Below, one piece after another: positions 1 through 9,217 of a DNA stretch of 23,648 nt; position 1 is the stretch's first letter, and every line of letters starts with the position of its first letter. The position numbers were made by a program, and so were the translations under genes. The stretch spans positions 1 to 23,648 of the forward strand of contig DLLG01000021.1 in assembly GCA_002479075.1 (NCBI GenBank), read 5' to 3'. The notes under the pieces are model-generated. The model was not told where the DNA came from, ran no database searches, and saw only the letters and a program-made list of their open reading frames with translations. The DNA comes from Clostridiales bacterium UBA7568 (GTDB lineage Bacteria; Bacillota; Clostridia; Oscillospirales; CAG-272).

Positions 1-118
1 GTGTACCTTTTTACGTGCCGAGCCCGAAAAAGCCTCATTTTTGTCATCAAAGCGGGAACCGGAACACTTTTCAGACGGGAGCTGCTTAAAAATTTTTTGC
101 AACAAGGAGAACACAGAA

Positions 119-2224
119 ATGAAAAAAATCATTCGATTGCTCGCCGTAATTGTAACGGCGACGCTGCTTATGGCGGCGGCTTGTATATGTGCAAGTGCGG
201 CAAGCGCAGGACTTTCGGGATCCGCTTCAAGCGCAAGCGCAGGCGACACGCTGACGTTTACAGTAAGCCTTTCGGGCGCAAAAGATATAAAAAGTATGAT
301 GGTCATTCCGGATGGCGATTCCGATGTCTTTGAGCTCACGGACGGTTCTTGGAGCATTGACGGCTTTATAACCGACTTCTCCGTGTCCGAAGGCAATGGC
401 GTTATTGCTTTTACGGAGAAGACGGACGTTGACGGAACGATCTGCACATTTACTCTCAAGGTTAAGGACGGAGCAAAGCTCGGAAGCACAACGGTCAGCT
501 GCGATGTTATGCTTCAGGACGAAAACGGCAATACAACCGTGTCATCCTCGACGACAGTTGAGATTGTCTGCAAACACAGCTTTACAAAAGAAGAGGCAAC
601 GGAAGCTCATCTCAAGAGCGCGGCAAGCTGCACGGCAAAGGCTGTGTATTATTACAGCTGCGAATATTGCGGAGCCAACGGTACGACAACATTTGAATAC
701 GGCGAAAAGCTCGCTCACACGTTTGATAAGCAGGATACAGGCGCAACGCATCTCAAGTCCGCCGCAACCTGCACGGCAAAAGCCGTTTATTATTACAGCT
801 GCGTTTGCGGAGAAAACGGAACAGAGACGTTTGAATACGGCGAATTCAGCGCACATACATATACGGAGACAGTAGCGGAGAAGTATCTGAAGTCAGAGGC
901 AAACTGTACGGAAGCGGCAGTTTATTATAAGTCCTGCAATAATTGCGGCTCGGCTTCAACGGATACGTTTACATCCGGCAAAGCGCTCGGTCATACGGGC
1001 GGCACGGCAACCTGTACGGAACAGGCGGTATGCACGAGATGCAAACAGCCTTATGGCGAAAAGCTCGCTCACACCTTTGACAAAAAGGTAGAGGACGAAA
1101 AGTACAAAAAGGAAGATAAGACCTGTACACACGGAACAATTTATTTTATGTCCTGTGTTTGCGGCGAAAAGGGAACGGCAACGTTTGAAGCAAATGACAA
1201 GCTTCCGCATACATTCGATCAGAAGAATACGGACGCAAAGCATTTGAAATCGAAAGCAACTTGTACGGCAAAAGCTGTTTACTATTACAGCTGCACTTGC
1301 GGCGAAAACGGAACGGAAACATTTGAAACGGGCGATGTCCTCGGTCACGACTACGGAACGAAATGGTCAAGCGACTCCAAGGAGCATTGGCACGAATGTT
1401 CAAGATGCGGCGACAAGAAGGACAATGCCGCGCATAACCCCGGTGCAGAGCCGACGGAAAAAGCAGCACAGACCTGTACGATATGCGGCTACGTTATAAA
1501 GCCTGCCCTCGGTCATAAGCATAACTTCGGCTCGGATTGGCAGTGGAACGGGACAATGCATTGGCATTCCTGCAGCGGCTGCTCCGATCACAGCGATGAA
1601 TCGAGACACGTTTATGACAACGCTTGCGATACGACCTGCAACGTATGCGGTTACGAACGCAAAGTTGAACACAAATATGATGAAAAATGGAAGACTGACG
1701 AATCAAAGCATTGGCACGAATGTTCTGTTTGCGGAGCAAAGAAGGACGAAGCCGCACATACTCCCGGCACAGAGCCGACAGAAACCAGTGCACAGACCTG
1801 TACGGTATGCGGATATGTAATCAAGAATGCTCTCGGTCATACTCATAAATTCGCGTCGGAATGGAGTAGCGACGAAAAGAACCATTGGCACGAATGCTCC
1901 TGCGGAGAAAAAGCTGATGTTTCCGCACATACTCCCGGCGACTGGATAATAGATAAGGAAGCCTCCGAAGGCGTTGAAGGTGCAAAGCATAAGGAATGCA
2001 CAGAGTGCAAGCAGACGGTTGAGAAGGAAACTATTCCTGCGCTTCCCGTCGCAACAACGACAACAACAGCAGCTACAACGACAACAACGACAACCTCCTC
2101 CCAGACAACGACAGGCAAGCCCGCAGGTCGCGGATGCAGACTGACTGTCGGCGCGGGCGCAGCATTTGCGATCGTGTCCGTTCTCGGTATGGGAATTGTT
2201 CTCGGCAAGAAGAAAACAAAATAA
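119..2224 (+). CDS. Membrane-anchored surface protein: cohesin-like domain plus Cys/His-rich repeats
   Basis: The ATG at 119 has AAGGAGA 9 nt upstream and opens directly into a signal peptide (residues 1-27), so it is preferred over the in-frame ATG at 41; the product is 701 aa. Residues about 31-150 read like a cohesin-type beta-sandwich (AGDTLTFTVSLSG near the start, then a CTFTLKVKDGAKLGSTTVS stretch); this is inferred from pattern, not proven. Residues about 151-455 hold five imperfect repeats with AVYYYSC-x-CG cores. Residues about 455-640 hold four repeats with HWHxCsxC cores and CTxCGYVIK segments. Paired Cys and His could bind metal or form disulfides. A Thr-rich linker (about 640-675) leads to a hydrophobic segment (about 677-697) and a KKKTK tail, with no LPxTG sortase motif. 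It probably sits on the cell surface. The dockerin gene lies 102 nt downstream on the same strand. Function unknown. Confidence 0.9.
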   Translation: MKKIIRLLAVIVTATLLMAAACICASAASAGLSGSASSASAGDTLTFTVSLSGAKDIKSMMVIPDGDSDVFELTDGSWSIDGFITDFSVSEGNGVIAFTEKTDVDGTICTFTLKVKDGAKLGSTTVSCDVMLQDENGNTTVSSSTTVEIVCKHSFTKEEATEAHLKSAASCTAKAVYYYSCEYCGANGTTTFEYGEKLAHTFDKQDTGATHLKSAATCTAKAVYYYSCVCGENGTETFEYGEFSAHTYTETVAEKYLKSEANCTEAAVYYKSCNNCGSASTDTFTSGKALGHTGGTATCTEQAVCTRCKQPYGEKLAHTFDKKVEDEKYKKEDKTCTHGTIYFMSCVCGEKGTATFEANDKLPHTFDQKNTDAKHLKSKATCTAKAVYYYSCTCGENGTETFETGDVLGHDYGTKWSSDSKEHWHECSRCGDKKDNAAHNPGAEPTEKAAQTCTICGYVIKPALGHKHNFGSDWQWNGTMHWHSCSGCSDHSDESRHVYDNACDTTCNVCGYERKVEHKYDEKWKTDESKHWHECSVCGAKKDEAAHTPGTEPTETSAQTCTVCGYVIKNALGHTHKFASEWSSDEKNHWHECSCGEKADVSAHTPGDWIIDKEASEGVEGAKHKECTECKQTVEKETIPALPVATTTTTAATTTTTTTSSQTTTGKPAGRGCRLTVGAGAAFAIVSVLGMGIVLGKKKTK

Positions 2225-2235
2225 CTGTTTATTTG

Positions 2236-2265
2236 CGCACTCCGCGGGTATCCCTGCGGAGTGCG
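2236..2265 (+). other. Strong intercistronic hairpin without a T-tract
   Basis: CGCACTCCGC (2236-2245) pairs perfectly with GCGGAGTGCG (2256-2265). The stem extends inward by one G-T and two G-C pairs to a TATC loop, giving 13 pairs. No run of T follows (GACCGCAT), so it is not a standard intrinsic terminator. It lies between the two surface-protein genes and could protect the upstream mRNA end or tune relative expression; that role is inference. Confidence 0.6.
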
Positions 2266-2326
2266 ACCGCATAGTCAAACCTTAAGACACATCGGAAAAA
2301 TTCATATTACAATGGAGATTGAACAG

Positions 2327-5300
2327 ATGAAAAAAGGAAAATCAATAAGAGCTTTTCTTATAGCGGTTATTGCGCTGGCGCTTGTTGCCGTGGCGGCAAT
2401 ATGTGTATTCGGTGCAGACGGAACTGTCATAAGAGGCGATATGAACGAGAACGGAAAGGTTGATTCGGATGACGCCGTATATCTTCTCCGTCATACATTT
2501 TTGCCGAACAGATATCCTGTTACACAGTCAGCTGATGTAAACGGTGACGGCAAAGTCAATTCAGATGACGCTGTATATCTGTTGCGTCATACATTCCTGC
2601 CGGGCAGATATCCTCTCTCGGACGGAGACTCTTTCAGCGAAGGGCTTGAATACAAGCTCAACAGCGACGGCAAGGGTTATACCGTCATCGGCATAGGCGA
2701 CTGCAAAGATACAAACATCATTATCCCTTCTACATATAATAACCTGCCGGTTACGAGCATAGGCAATTCCGCATTCCGTGGTTCAACAAACCTTATAGGT
2801 GTAACCATTCCGGATAGCGTAACGATTATAGACGATGGGGCGTTCTACGGTTGCGCCGGACTTGTGCGCATAACGCTCGGAAACGGCATTCAGAGCATAG
2901 GCATCTCTGCATTCTACAACTGCACGAGCCTTACAGGCATAACAATTCCGAACAGCGTTAAGACCATATGCAGTTCTGCGTTTTCCGGTTGCACGAGCCT
3001 TGAAAACATAAACATTCCGAGCAGTGTGACGAGCATAGGCGATAGTGCGTTCTCGCGTTGCACAAGTCTTGCAAATATAACGCTTCCGGACAGTATAACG
3101 GATATAGGCATCAGCGTATTCTATGAGACCGCATATTATAAAAACGACGCTAACTGGGCAAGTGACGGTCTGTATATCGGCAATTATCTGATAAAGGCGA
3201 AAATCGATTATTCAACAACAAGTTATATAATAAAGGCGAAAATAAAGTGCATTGCAGACGATGCGCTTATCGGTCTTTCAAATCTTGAAAGTATAACGGT
3301 TGAAAACGGAAACACAGCATATTGTGTCAAAAACAACTGTGTTATAAAAATAGCAACAAAGACGCTCATTTTGGGCTGCAAAAACAGCGTTATTCCGACG
3401 GACGGTAGCGTTGAACACATAGGTTACGGTGCATTCAGCTCTTGCAGGGGACTTACAAACATAAAAATTCCCGAGGGTATTATAAGCATAGGCACCACTG
3501 CTTTTATGGGATGTTCTGATCTTACAACCGTAGCGATACCTGCCGGAGTGACGGATATAGGTATGAGAGCGTTCTCATATTGCAACAGGCTTATATCGAT
3601 AGTAATTCCGAGCAGCGTTAAAAATATAGACAATTATGCGTTTGCAGAGTCCCTGAATATCGAAGTGATTGTATTCAGAGGCACGCAAGAGGAATGGGAT
3701 GCGATAAGAAAGAGCTACGTATGGGACAAAAACGCCGGCAAAAACACACCTGCGGGCAAATATATTTTCGCAATTGCTCCCAAGGGCGATTTCAGCGAAG
3801 GCCTTGAATACGAACTCAACAGCGACGGCAATGGTTATACTGTTTCCAGCAAAGGCACCTGCGAGGACAATATTCTCATAATTTCTCCGACATACAATGG
3901 TTTGCCTGTAACTGCCATAGGCAAGAGAGCCTTTGCTAACCACACCGAAATTATGCAGTTCTCGATACCTGACAGCGTAACGAGAATAGAATACGGTGCG
4001 TTTTACGGTTGCTATGGACTTATAAGCATAATAATTCCGAGCGGCGTTAAGAGTATAGATCCTTTTGCATTTGCTGATTGTTCGGCAGTCACAAGTATAT
4101 ATGTCGAAACCGGAAATACGGTATATTATGCAAAAGATAACTGTCTGATAGAAATAGCAACCAAAACACTTGTTGTTGGCTGTAATAACAGCGTTATTCC
4201 GGATGACGTTACGAGTATCGGTAATTACGCATTCTCTGCCCGCGCAGCCATTACAGACATAACAATTCCGGATGGCGTTCAGAGTATAGGTACTGCTGCG
4301 TTCTACGGTTGCAGCAGCCTTACAAGCATAACCATTCCGAACAGCGTAACGAGCATAGGTAATTCTGCCTTTGCCGATTGCATAAACATCAAAACCATAA
4401 CCTTCATAGGCACAGAAGCTCAATGGAATGCGATTACAAAGGGCGACGGATGGGACAGCAACGTCGGTTCAAACACCTCCTCGGGCAAATATGAACTTGC
4501 TTACGGTGGCAGCGATCCCGAACCGCCCGTTACTACCACAACAACCACGACGACCACAACAACTACAACCACGACCGAGATGGTTACAACGACTCTTCCG
4601 ATGTTTGCTCGTTTTGACTTCGGTACGGACACAACAGCTCAGGATGATAGTCAGACATCTCACGAATGGCTCAAAAATAATCTTAGTTATAACGAATCAT
4701 ATATCAAAGTTGAATTTTTCGAAGATTCCTGGAAAATTTATGCCCTCAAGACTTACGTCAGCGGCACAACGCCAACAGACGCATATGCGGTTATCTTCGA
4801 AAACATAACTGATGCCGAATATGCGGATCTTGTTCCCGGCTGGGGGACCTGGACAAGATATCCCGCTCAGGAAAGCTATGTTGGTAAAACAGATAGCTGG
4901 AACGGCAAGCATCAGTATATGAAGATCCGTATAAAGAACAATACGGAAAACAATATGATCAGCTTCGGCTTTAAGGGCAACAACAATCAGTTTGCAACAA
5001 CGTACTGCGTAAGCAATATGTATATGCAGGGCGGAGACGACAAGCTCACTTGCACGCCCTCCGACGAATGGTCAGTTTATTATTATGACGTTACCAAGTG
5101 CTGCCAGGTTGCTTCCAACTCTTACGGCGCAGGCAGAAACAACAATACAGACATCGGCGTTGCAACGTCATTTACGGAATGGGTGGCTCTTTACGGACCT
5201 GCGGCCGGATACAACGGTCTTAACTGGACAACGGTCGGCGGTCCTTGCAACGGTCTTAAGTTCAATCTCCTCGGCGCCGAAAAGTATCACGCCAAGGCTC

Positions 5301-8300
5301 CTGCTTGGTGCGACTCCCGCACGAATATAAAGGAAGGCGCAGCTGTCGAAATTGACTATATTATCTTCGGTTCTACAATCGAACAGCTTGAAGCATACAA
5401 GAGCAAGATTGAAAAGGATCCGTCTCTTGAGCGCCCGAAACCGAGCGCCCCTGAAGTAAATCCCAGCGAAGGACTGAGCTTCGTAAGCAATGGCGACGGC
5501 ACCTGCTATGTCAGCGGCATCGGCAGCTGTACAGATACCGACATCGTGATACCGGCTGTATCTCCCGACGGGGATAAGGTGACGAGGATACATCGTTCTG
5601 CGTTCTCCAATTGCACAAGTCTTACGAGCATAACAATTCCGAATAGTGTGACGAGCATAGGCAATGAGGCATTCCTCGGTTGCACGAGCCTTACAAGTGT
5701 AACATTTGGCGAAAACAGCGAGTTGACGGGAATAGGTCAATATGCATTCCGCGGCTGCGAGAAGCTTGCCAGTATCAAAATCCCTGACGGAGTGACGGGT
5801 ATAGGCTATTGGGCATTCTATAATTGCACAAGTCTGACAAGCGTAATAATACCTGACAGCGTTATAAATATATTCAATTCGTTCTACGGCTGTCCGATTG
5901 AAACAGCAACTGTACCTGCGTCGGCGGCGGGATATATTAAAAACAACAAACTCAAAACGGTAATTATTACAAGCGGAACGAGCATAGACAAGGAAGCGCT
6001 AAGCGGTTGTACGAGTCTTACAAGTGTAACAATTCCTGACAGCGTTACAAGTATAGGCGAGAAGGCGTTTTATGGTTGCACGAGTCTTGAATGCATAACT
6101 ATCCCCGAAGGCGTTCAGAGCATAGGCAATTCTGCATTCTCCGGTTGCTCCGGGCTTAAAAGTGTAACGCTTCCCGATAGCGTTCAGAGCATAGGCGAGT
6201 ATGTGTTCATCGGTTGCAAGAGCCTTGAGGAAATAACAATTCCCGTCGGCGTTACGAGCATAAGTAAGGGTGCGTTTGGCGGTTGCACGAGCCTTAAAGG
6301 AATATCGATCCCCGAAGGCGTAACGAGTATAGGCGATGGAGCATTCGACGGTTGCAAGAGCTTTACAAGCATAACTATCCCAGCCAGCGTAACGAGCATA
6401 GGCAATTATGTGTTCTACGATTGCTGGAACCTTGAAAGCATCACAGTTGAAAGCGAGAATACGGTATATCATTCTGCAGGCAACTGCCTGATAGAAACGG
6501 CAAGCGGAAAGCTTATCCTCGGTTGCAAAAACAGCGTTATTCCGGACGACGGCAGCGTGACAAGCATAGGCGATTCTGCTTTCTATAATTGCAGAGGTCT
6601 TGCAAGTATAACGATACCTGCCAGTGTGACAAGCATAGGGGTAGATGCGTTCAGAAATTGCTATAGCCTTACAAGCATAATCATTCCGAGCGGAGTGACC
6701 GGTATAGGCGAGGGGGCGTTCTACAATTGCACGAGCCTAACAAGCATAACAATTTCGGATAGCGTAACGAGCATAGGAAGGTCTGCATTCGACGGCACTG
6801 CATATTACAATAATGAAGCCAACTGGACAGACGGAGTCCTTTATATCGGAAATTATTTGATAAAGGCAAAATCAGGAGAACTTCCGGCTGATTACACAAT
6901 AAAAGCGGGCACAAAGGTTATTGCGGATTATGCGTTTGAATACTGCAGAAATCTTGTAAGTATAGTGATTCCTGAAAGCGTTATGAGTATAAGCAATTAT
7001 ACGTTCAGGGATTGCACGAGTCTTACAAGCATAACAATACCGAACAGCGTGACGAACATAGGCGATTCTGCATTCTACAGTTGCACGAGTCTTACAAGCA
7101 TAACAATGCCGAACAGTGTAACGAACATAGGCAAGGGCGCGTTCTACGGTTGCACGGGCCTTGTGGGCGTAACAATACCGAGCAGCGTAACGAGTATGGG
7201 CGATTCTGTGTTCTCCGGCTGTACGAATCTTGCAAATGTAACATTTGGTGAAAACAGCAAATTGATGAGCATAGGATATGGTATATTCTACAATTGCACG
7301 AACCTTGTAAGCGTAACAATCCCGGATAGCGTGACAAGAATAGGTGGGAGTGCGTTTTCCTGGTGTTCGAGCCTTGCAAACATAATGATCCCTGACAGCG
7401 TTACGAGTATAGAAAGCTCTGCATTCGACGGCACTGCATATTACAATAATGAAGCCAACTGGACAGACGGAGTCCTTTATATCGGAAAATATTTGATAGC
7501 TGTAAAATCAGAAGAACTTCCGACTGATTATACAATAAAAGTTGGCACAAAATGTATTGCTGGCGGTGCGTTTGAATATTGCTATAGCCTTACAAATATA
7601 ACGATTCCTGAAGGCGTAACGAACATAGGAAGGTCTGCGTTCTACTTGTGCACGTGCCTTACAAGCATAACGATCCCGGACAGTGTTACAAGTATGGGTG
7701 ACGGCGCATTTATTTGGTGCAGCGAACTTACACACATAACTTTAGGGAACGGAGTTCAAAGCGTAGGAAATTATGTGTTCAGAGGTTGCACAAGCCTTGA
7801 AACCATAACCTTCAAGGGTACGGAAGAACAATGGAATGCGATCACAAAGGGTGACGGATGGAATGATAACGCCGGTTCAGAGACCTCCTCGGGCAAGTAC
7901 ACTCTTGTATTTGCCCCGGAGGCAAAACCCAGCGAAGGGCTGAGTTTCGTAAGCAATGGCGACGGCACCTGCTATGTCAGCGGCATCGGTAGCTGTACAG
8001 ATACCGACATCGTGATACCGGCTGTATCTCCCGACGGGGATGAGGTGACGGGGATAGGCGATCGGGCGTTCTATGATTGCAGTAGCCTTACAAGCATAAC
8101 AATACCAAATAGCGTGACGAGCATAGGCGATAATGCGTTCTCCGGTTGCTTGAGTCTTACGAGCGTATACATCACAAATCTTGCAAAATGGTGCGGAATC
8201 TCATTTGGCGATTATGACGCTAACCCACTTCACTCTGCACACAATTTGTATCTTAACGGGCAACTTATTACAAATCTTATTATCCCGGACAGCGTGACGA

Positions 8301-9031
8301 GGATAGGTGATGATGCGTTCTTTGGTTGCACGAGCCTTACGGGCATAGTGATCCCAGATAGCGTAACGAGCATAGGCAATGAGGCGTTCTGCAATTGCAC
8401 GAACCTTGCAAATGTAACATTGGGCGAAAACAGCAAATTAACGAGCATAGGCGAATATGTGTTCTACTGGTGCACGAGCCTTGCGAGCATAACAATTCCG
8501 GACAGCGTAACGAGTATAGGCGATTATGCGTTCTACAATTGCACGAGCCTTGCGAGCATAACAATACCGGACAGCGTAACAAGCATAGGCAACTATGCGT
8601 TCGCCGAATGCACGAGCCTTACAAATGTAACATTTGGCGAAAACAGCAAATTGACGAGCATAGGCTATGGTGCGTTCTGCGGTTGCACGGGGCTTGAAAG
8701 CATAACAATACCGGACAGCGTGACAAGCATTGGCGTTAGAGCGTTCTCCAATTGCACGAGCCTTACAAGCATAATATTCGGCAAAGACAGCAAGCTGACG
8801 AGCATAGGTGATTTTGCGTTCTACTGCTGCACGAGCCTTACAAGCATAACAATACCGGATAGCGTAACGAGCATAGGCGATTCTGCATTTTACAGTTGCA
8901 CGAGTCTTGAAACTATAACTTTCAAGGGTACTAAAGCGCAATGGAATGCAATAAAAAAAGGGAACTATTGGGACCACATTGCCGGATTAAACACCTCCTC
9001 GGGCAAATACAATTTGATATTCGAAAAATAA
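2327..9031 (+). CDS. Giant secreted dockerin and BspA-type (LRR_5) leucine-rich-repeat protein
   Basis: The ATG at 2327 (GGAG at 2314-2317) gives 2234 aa starting MKKGKSIRAF with a signal peptide to about residue 30. Residues 36-96 are a two-repeat dockerin with calcium-loop residues D38/N40/N42/D46/D49 and D70/N72/D74/N78/D81. Four LRR modules follow (about 101-485, 489-726, 1045-1863, 1867-2234). I count about 56 copies of the 23-residue TIPDSVTSIGxxAFxxCxSL pattern. Each module opens with a SEGLxYxLNSDGxGYTV-like cap and closes with a GTxxQWNAI...SSGKY-like cap. Between modules 2 and 3 lie a poly-Thr linker (about 732-758) and a 260-residue unrecognised, probably beta-sandwich module that may bind carbohydrate. 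There is no C-terminal anchor, so retention at the surface would need the dockerin or another partner. BspA-family repeats are known in adhesins and host-interaction proteins; a binding role here is inferred. Confidence 0.93.
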   Translation: MKKGKSIRAFLIAVIALALVAVAAICVFGADGTVIRGDMNENGKVDSDDAVYLLRHTFLPNRYPVTQSADVNGDGKVNSDDAVYLLRHTFLPGRYPLSDGDSFSEGLEYKLNSDGKGYTVIGIGDCKDTNIIIPSTYNNLPVTSIGNSAFRGSTNLIGVTIPDSVTIIDDGAFYGCAGLVRITLGNGIQSIGISAFYNCTSLTGITIPNSVKTICSSAFSGCTSLENINIPSSVTSIGDSAFSRCTSLANITLPDSITDIGISVFYETAYYKNDANWASDGLYIGNYLIKAKIDYSTTSYIIKAKIKCIADDALIGLSNLESITVENGNTAYCVKNNCVIKIATKTLILGCKNSVIPTDGSVEHIGYGAFSSCRGLTNIKIPEGIISIGTTAFMGCSDLTTVAIPAGVTDIGMRAFSYCNRLISIVIPSSVKNIDNYAFAESLNIEVIVFRGTQEEWDAIRKSYVWDKNAGKNTPAGKYIFAIAPKGDFSEGLEYELNSDGNGYTVSSKGTCEDNILIISPTYNGLPVTAIGKRAFANHTEIMQFSIPDSVTRIEYGAFYGCYGLISIIIPSGVKSIDPFAFADCSAVTSIYVETGNTVYYAKDNCLIEIATKTLVVGCNNSVIPDDVTSIGNYAFSARAAITDITIPDGVQSIGTAAFYGCSSLTSITIPNSVTSIGNSAFADCINIKTITFIGTEAQWNAITKGDGWDSNVGSNTSSGKYELAYGGSDPEPPVTTTTTTTTTTTTTTTEMVTTTLPMFARFDFGTDTTAQDDSQTSHEWLKNNLSYNESYIKVEFFEDSWKIYALKTYVSGTTPTDAYAVIFENITDAEYADLVPGWGTWTRYPAQESYVGKTDSWNGKHQYMKIRIKNNTENNMISFGFKGNNNQFATTYCVSNMYMQGGDDKLTCTPSDEWSVYYYDVTKCCQVASNSYGAGRNNNTDIGVATSFTEWVALYGPAAGYNGLNWTTVGGPCNGLKFNLLGAEKYHAKAPAWCDSRTNIKEGAAVEIDYIIFGSTIEQLEAYKSKIEKDPSLERPKPSAPEVNPSEGLSFVSNGDGTCYVSGIGSCTDTDIVIPAVSPDGDKVTRIHRSAFSNCTSLTSITIPNSVTSIGNEAFLGCTSLTSVTFGENSELTGIGQYAFRGCEKLASIKIPDGVTGIGYWAFYNCTSLTSVIIPDSVINIFNSFYGCPIETATVPASAAGYIKNNKLKTVIITSGTSIDKEALSGCTSLTSVTIPDSVTSIGEKAFYGCTSLECITIPEGVQSIGNSAFSGCSGLKSVTLPDSVQSIGEYVFIGCKSLEEITIPVGVTSISKGAFGGCTSLKGISIPEGVTSIGDGAFDGCKSFTSITIPASVTSIGNYVFYDCWNLESITVESENTVYHSAGNCLIETASGKLILGCKNSVIPDDGSVTSIGDSAFYNCRGLASITIPASVTSIGVDAFRNCYSLTSIIIPSGVTGIGEGAFYNCTSLTSITISDSVTSIGRSAFDGTAYYNNEANWTDGVLYIGNYLIKAKSGELPADYTIKAGTKVIADYAFEYCRNLVSIVIPESVMSISNYTFRDCTSLTSITIPNSVTNIGDSAFYSCTSLTSITMPNSVTNIGKGAFYGCTGLVGVTIPSSVTSMGDSVFSGCTNLANVTFGENSKLMSIGYGIFYNCTNLVSVTIPDSVTRIGGSAFSWCSSLANIMIPDSVTSIESSAFDGTAYYNNEANWTDGVLYIGKYLIAVKSEELPTDYTIKVGTKCIAGGAFEYCYSLTNITIPEGVTNIGRSAFYLCTCLTSITIPDSVTSMGDGAFIWCSELTHITLGNGVQSVGNYVFRGCTSLETITFKGTEEQWNAITKGDGWNDNAGSETSSGKYTLVFAPEAKPSEGLSFVSNGDGTCYVSGIGSCTDTDIVIPAVSPDGDEVTGIGDRAFYDCSSLTSITIPNSVTSIGDNAFSGCLSLTSVYITNLAKWCGISFGDYDANPLHSAHNLYLNGQLITNLIIPDSVTRIGDDAFFGCTSLTGIVIPDSVTSIGNEAFCNCTNLANVTLGENSKLTSIGEYVFYWCTSLASITIPDSVTSIGDYAFYNCTSLASITIPDSVTSIGNYAFAECTSLTNVTFGENSKLTSIGYGAFCGCTGLESITIPDSVTSIGVRAFSNCTSLTSIIFGKDSKLTSIGDFAFYCCTSLTSITIPDSVTSIGDSAFYSCTSLETITFKGTKAQWNAIKKGNYWDHIAGLNTSSGKYNLIFEK
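5465..5590 (+). repeat. 126-bp direct repeat, copy 1 (module 3 N-cap)
   Basis: This stretch encodes the SEGLSFVSNGDGTCYVSGIG cap and matches 7931-8056 with only about five differences in 126 bp, much closer than typical LRR units in the gene. It suggests recent duplication of a whole LRR module or gene conversion. Confidence 0.9.
6782..6852 (+). repeat. 71-bp perfect direct repeat, copy 1
   Basis: Runs from TCTGCATTCGACGG to TATATCGGAAA and encodes the non-LRR insert beginning SAFDGTAYYNNEANW. It is identical to 7418-7488, 636 bp downstream and in frame. Confidence 0.9.
7418..7488 (+). repeat. 71-bp perfect direct repeat, copy 2
   Basis: Identical to 6782-6852. Exchange between the copies would remove or add 636 bp (212 codons) without breaking the frame. 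A diverged relative of the same insert lies near 3120-3220. Confidence 0.9.
7931..8056 (+). repeat. 126-bp direct repeat, copy 2 (module 4 N-cap)
   Basis: Second copy of the 5465-5590 cap sequence, in the same frame, starting the last LRR module. Recombination between the copies would delete or duplicate 2466 bp (a multiple of 3) and keep the frame. Confidence 0.9.
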
Positions 9032-9051
9032 ACCGGCAGTCTTTATAGCGA

Positions 9052-9090
9052 AAGCAAGCCGCCCGAAAGGCGGCTTGCTTTTTGTTTTTT
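9052..9090 (+). terminator. Intrinsic terminator of the LRR gene
   Basis: AAGCAAGCCGCC (9052-9063) and GGCGGCTTGCTT (9069-9080) form a perfect 12-bp stem with a CGAAA loop, followed by TTTGTTTTTT. It begins 21 nt after the LRR stop codon. Confidence 0.92.
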
Positions 9091-9131
9091 ATAAGCCGGG
9101 ATTTGCGCGGCTAACGTATAATTTCAGGCAA

Positions 9132-9170
9132 AGAAACGGCACGGCAGATTAGTTCTGCCGTGCCGTTTCT
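9132..9170 (-). terminator. Terminator of the minus-strand five-gene operon
   Basis: A perfect 17-bp stem (AGAAACGGCACGGCAGA at 9132-9148 with its complement at 9154-9170) around a 5-nt loop. The minus-strand read ends in TTTCTTT, while the plus-strand side has no T-run, so it fits the operon ending at 9218. With the hairpin at 9052 it insulates the convergent genes. Confidence 0.8.
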
Positions 9171-9217
9171 CCGTGGAGCTGCTCATATCCTGCGCGCCGC
9201 GGAGAGAAATTTTTATT

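Noticed and set aside
1..333. Open frame from the window start overlapping the first surface gene
   Set aside because: It overlaps the signal peptide and cohesin-like region in another frame, has no ribosome site, and its Arg/Lys-rich translation looks like no known domain.
2041..2224. Sortase (LPxTG) anchor on the first surface protein
   Set aside because: The C-terminus has a hydrophobic helix and lysines but no LPxTG-like motif before it.
1703..2278. Cys-rich minus-strand frame opposite the first surface gene
   Set aside because: It mirrors the Cys/Thr repeats; the sense frame has a signal peptide, ribosome site and anchor.
3575..4423. Long minus-strand open frames antisense to the LRR gene (also near 5168-5740, 5999-6472 and 8438-8977)
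   Set aside because: They arise because the repeated LRR codons lack antisense stops in one frame; the translations are periodic mirrors of the repeats and lack ribosome sites.
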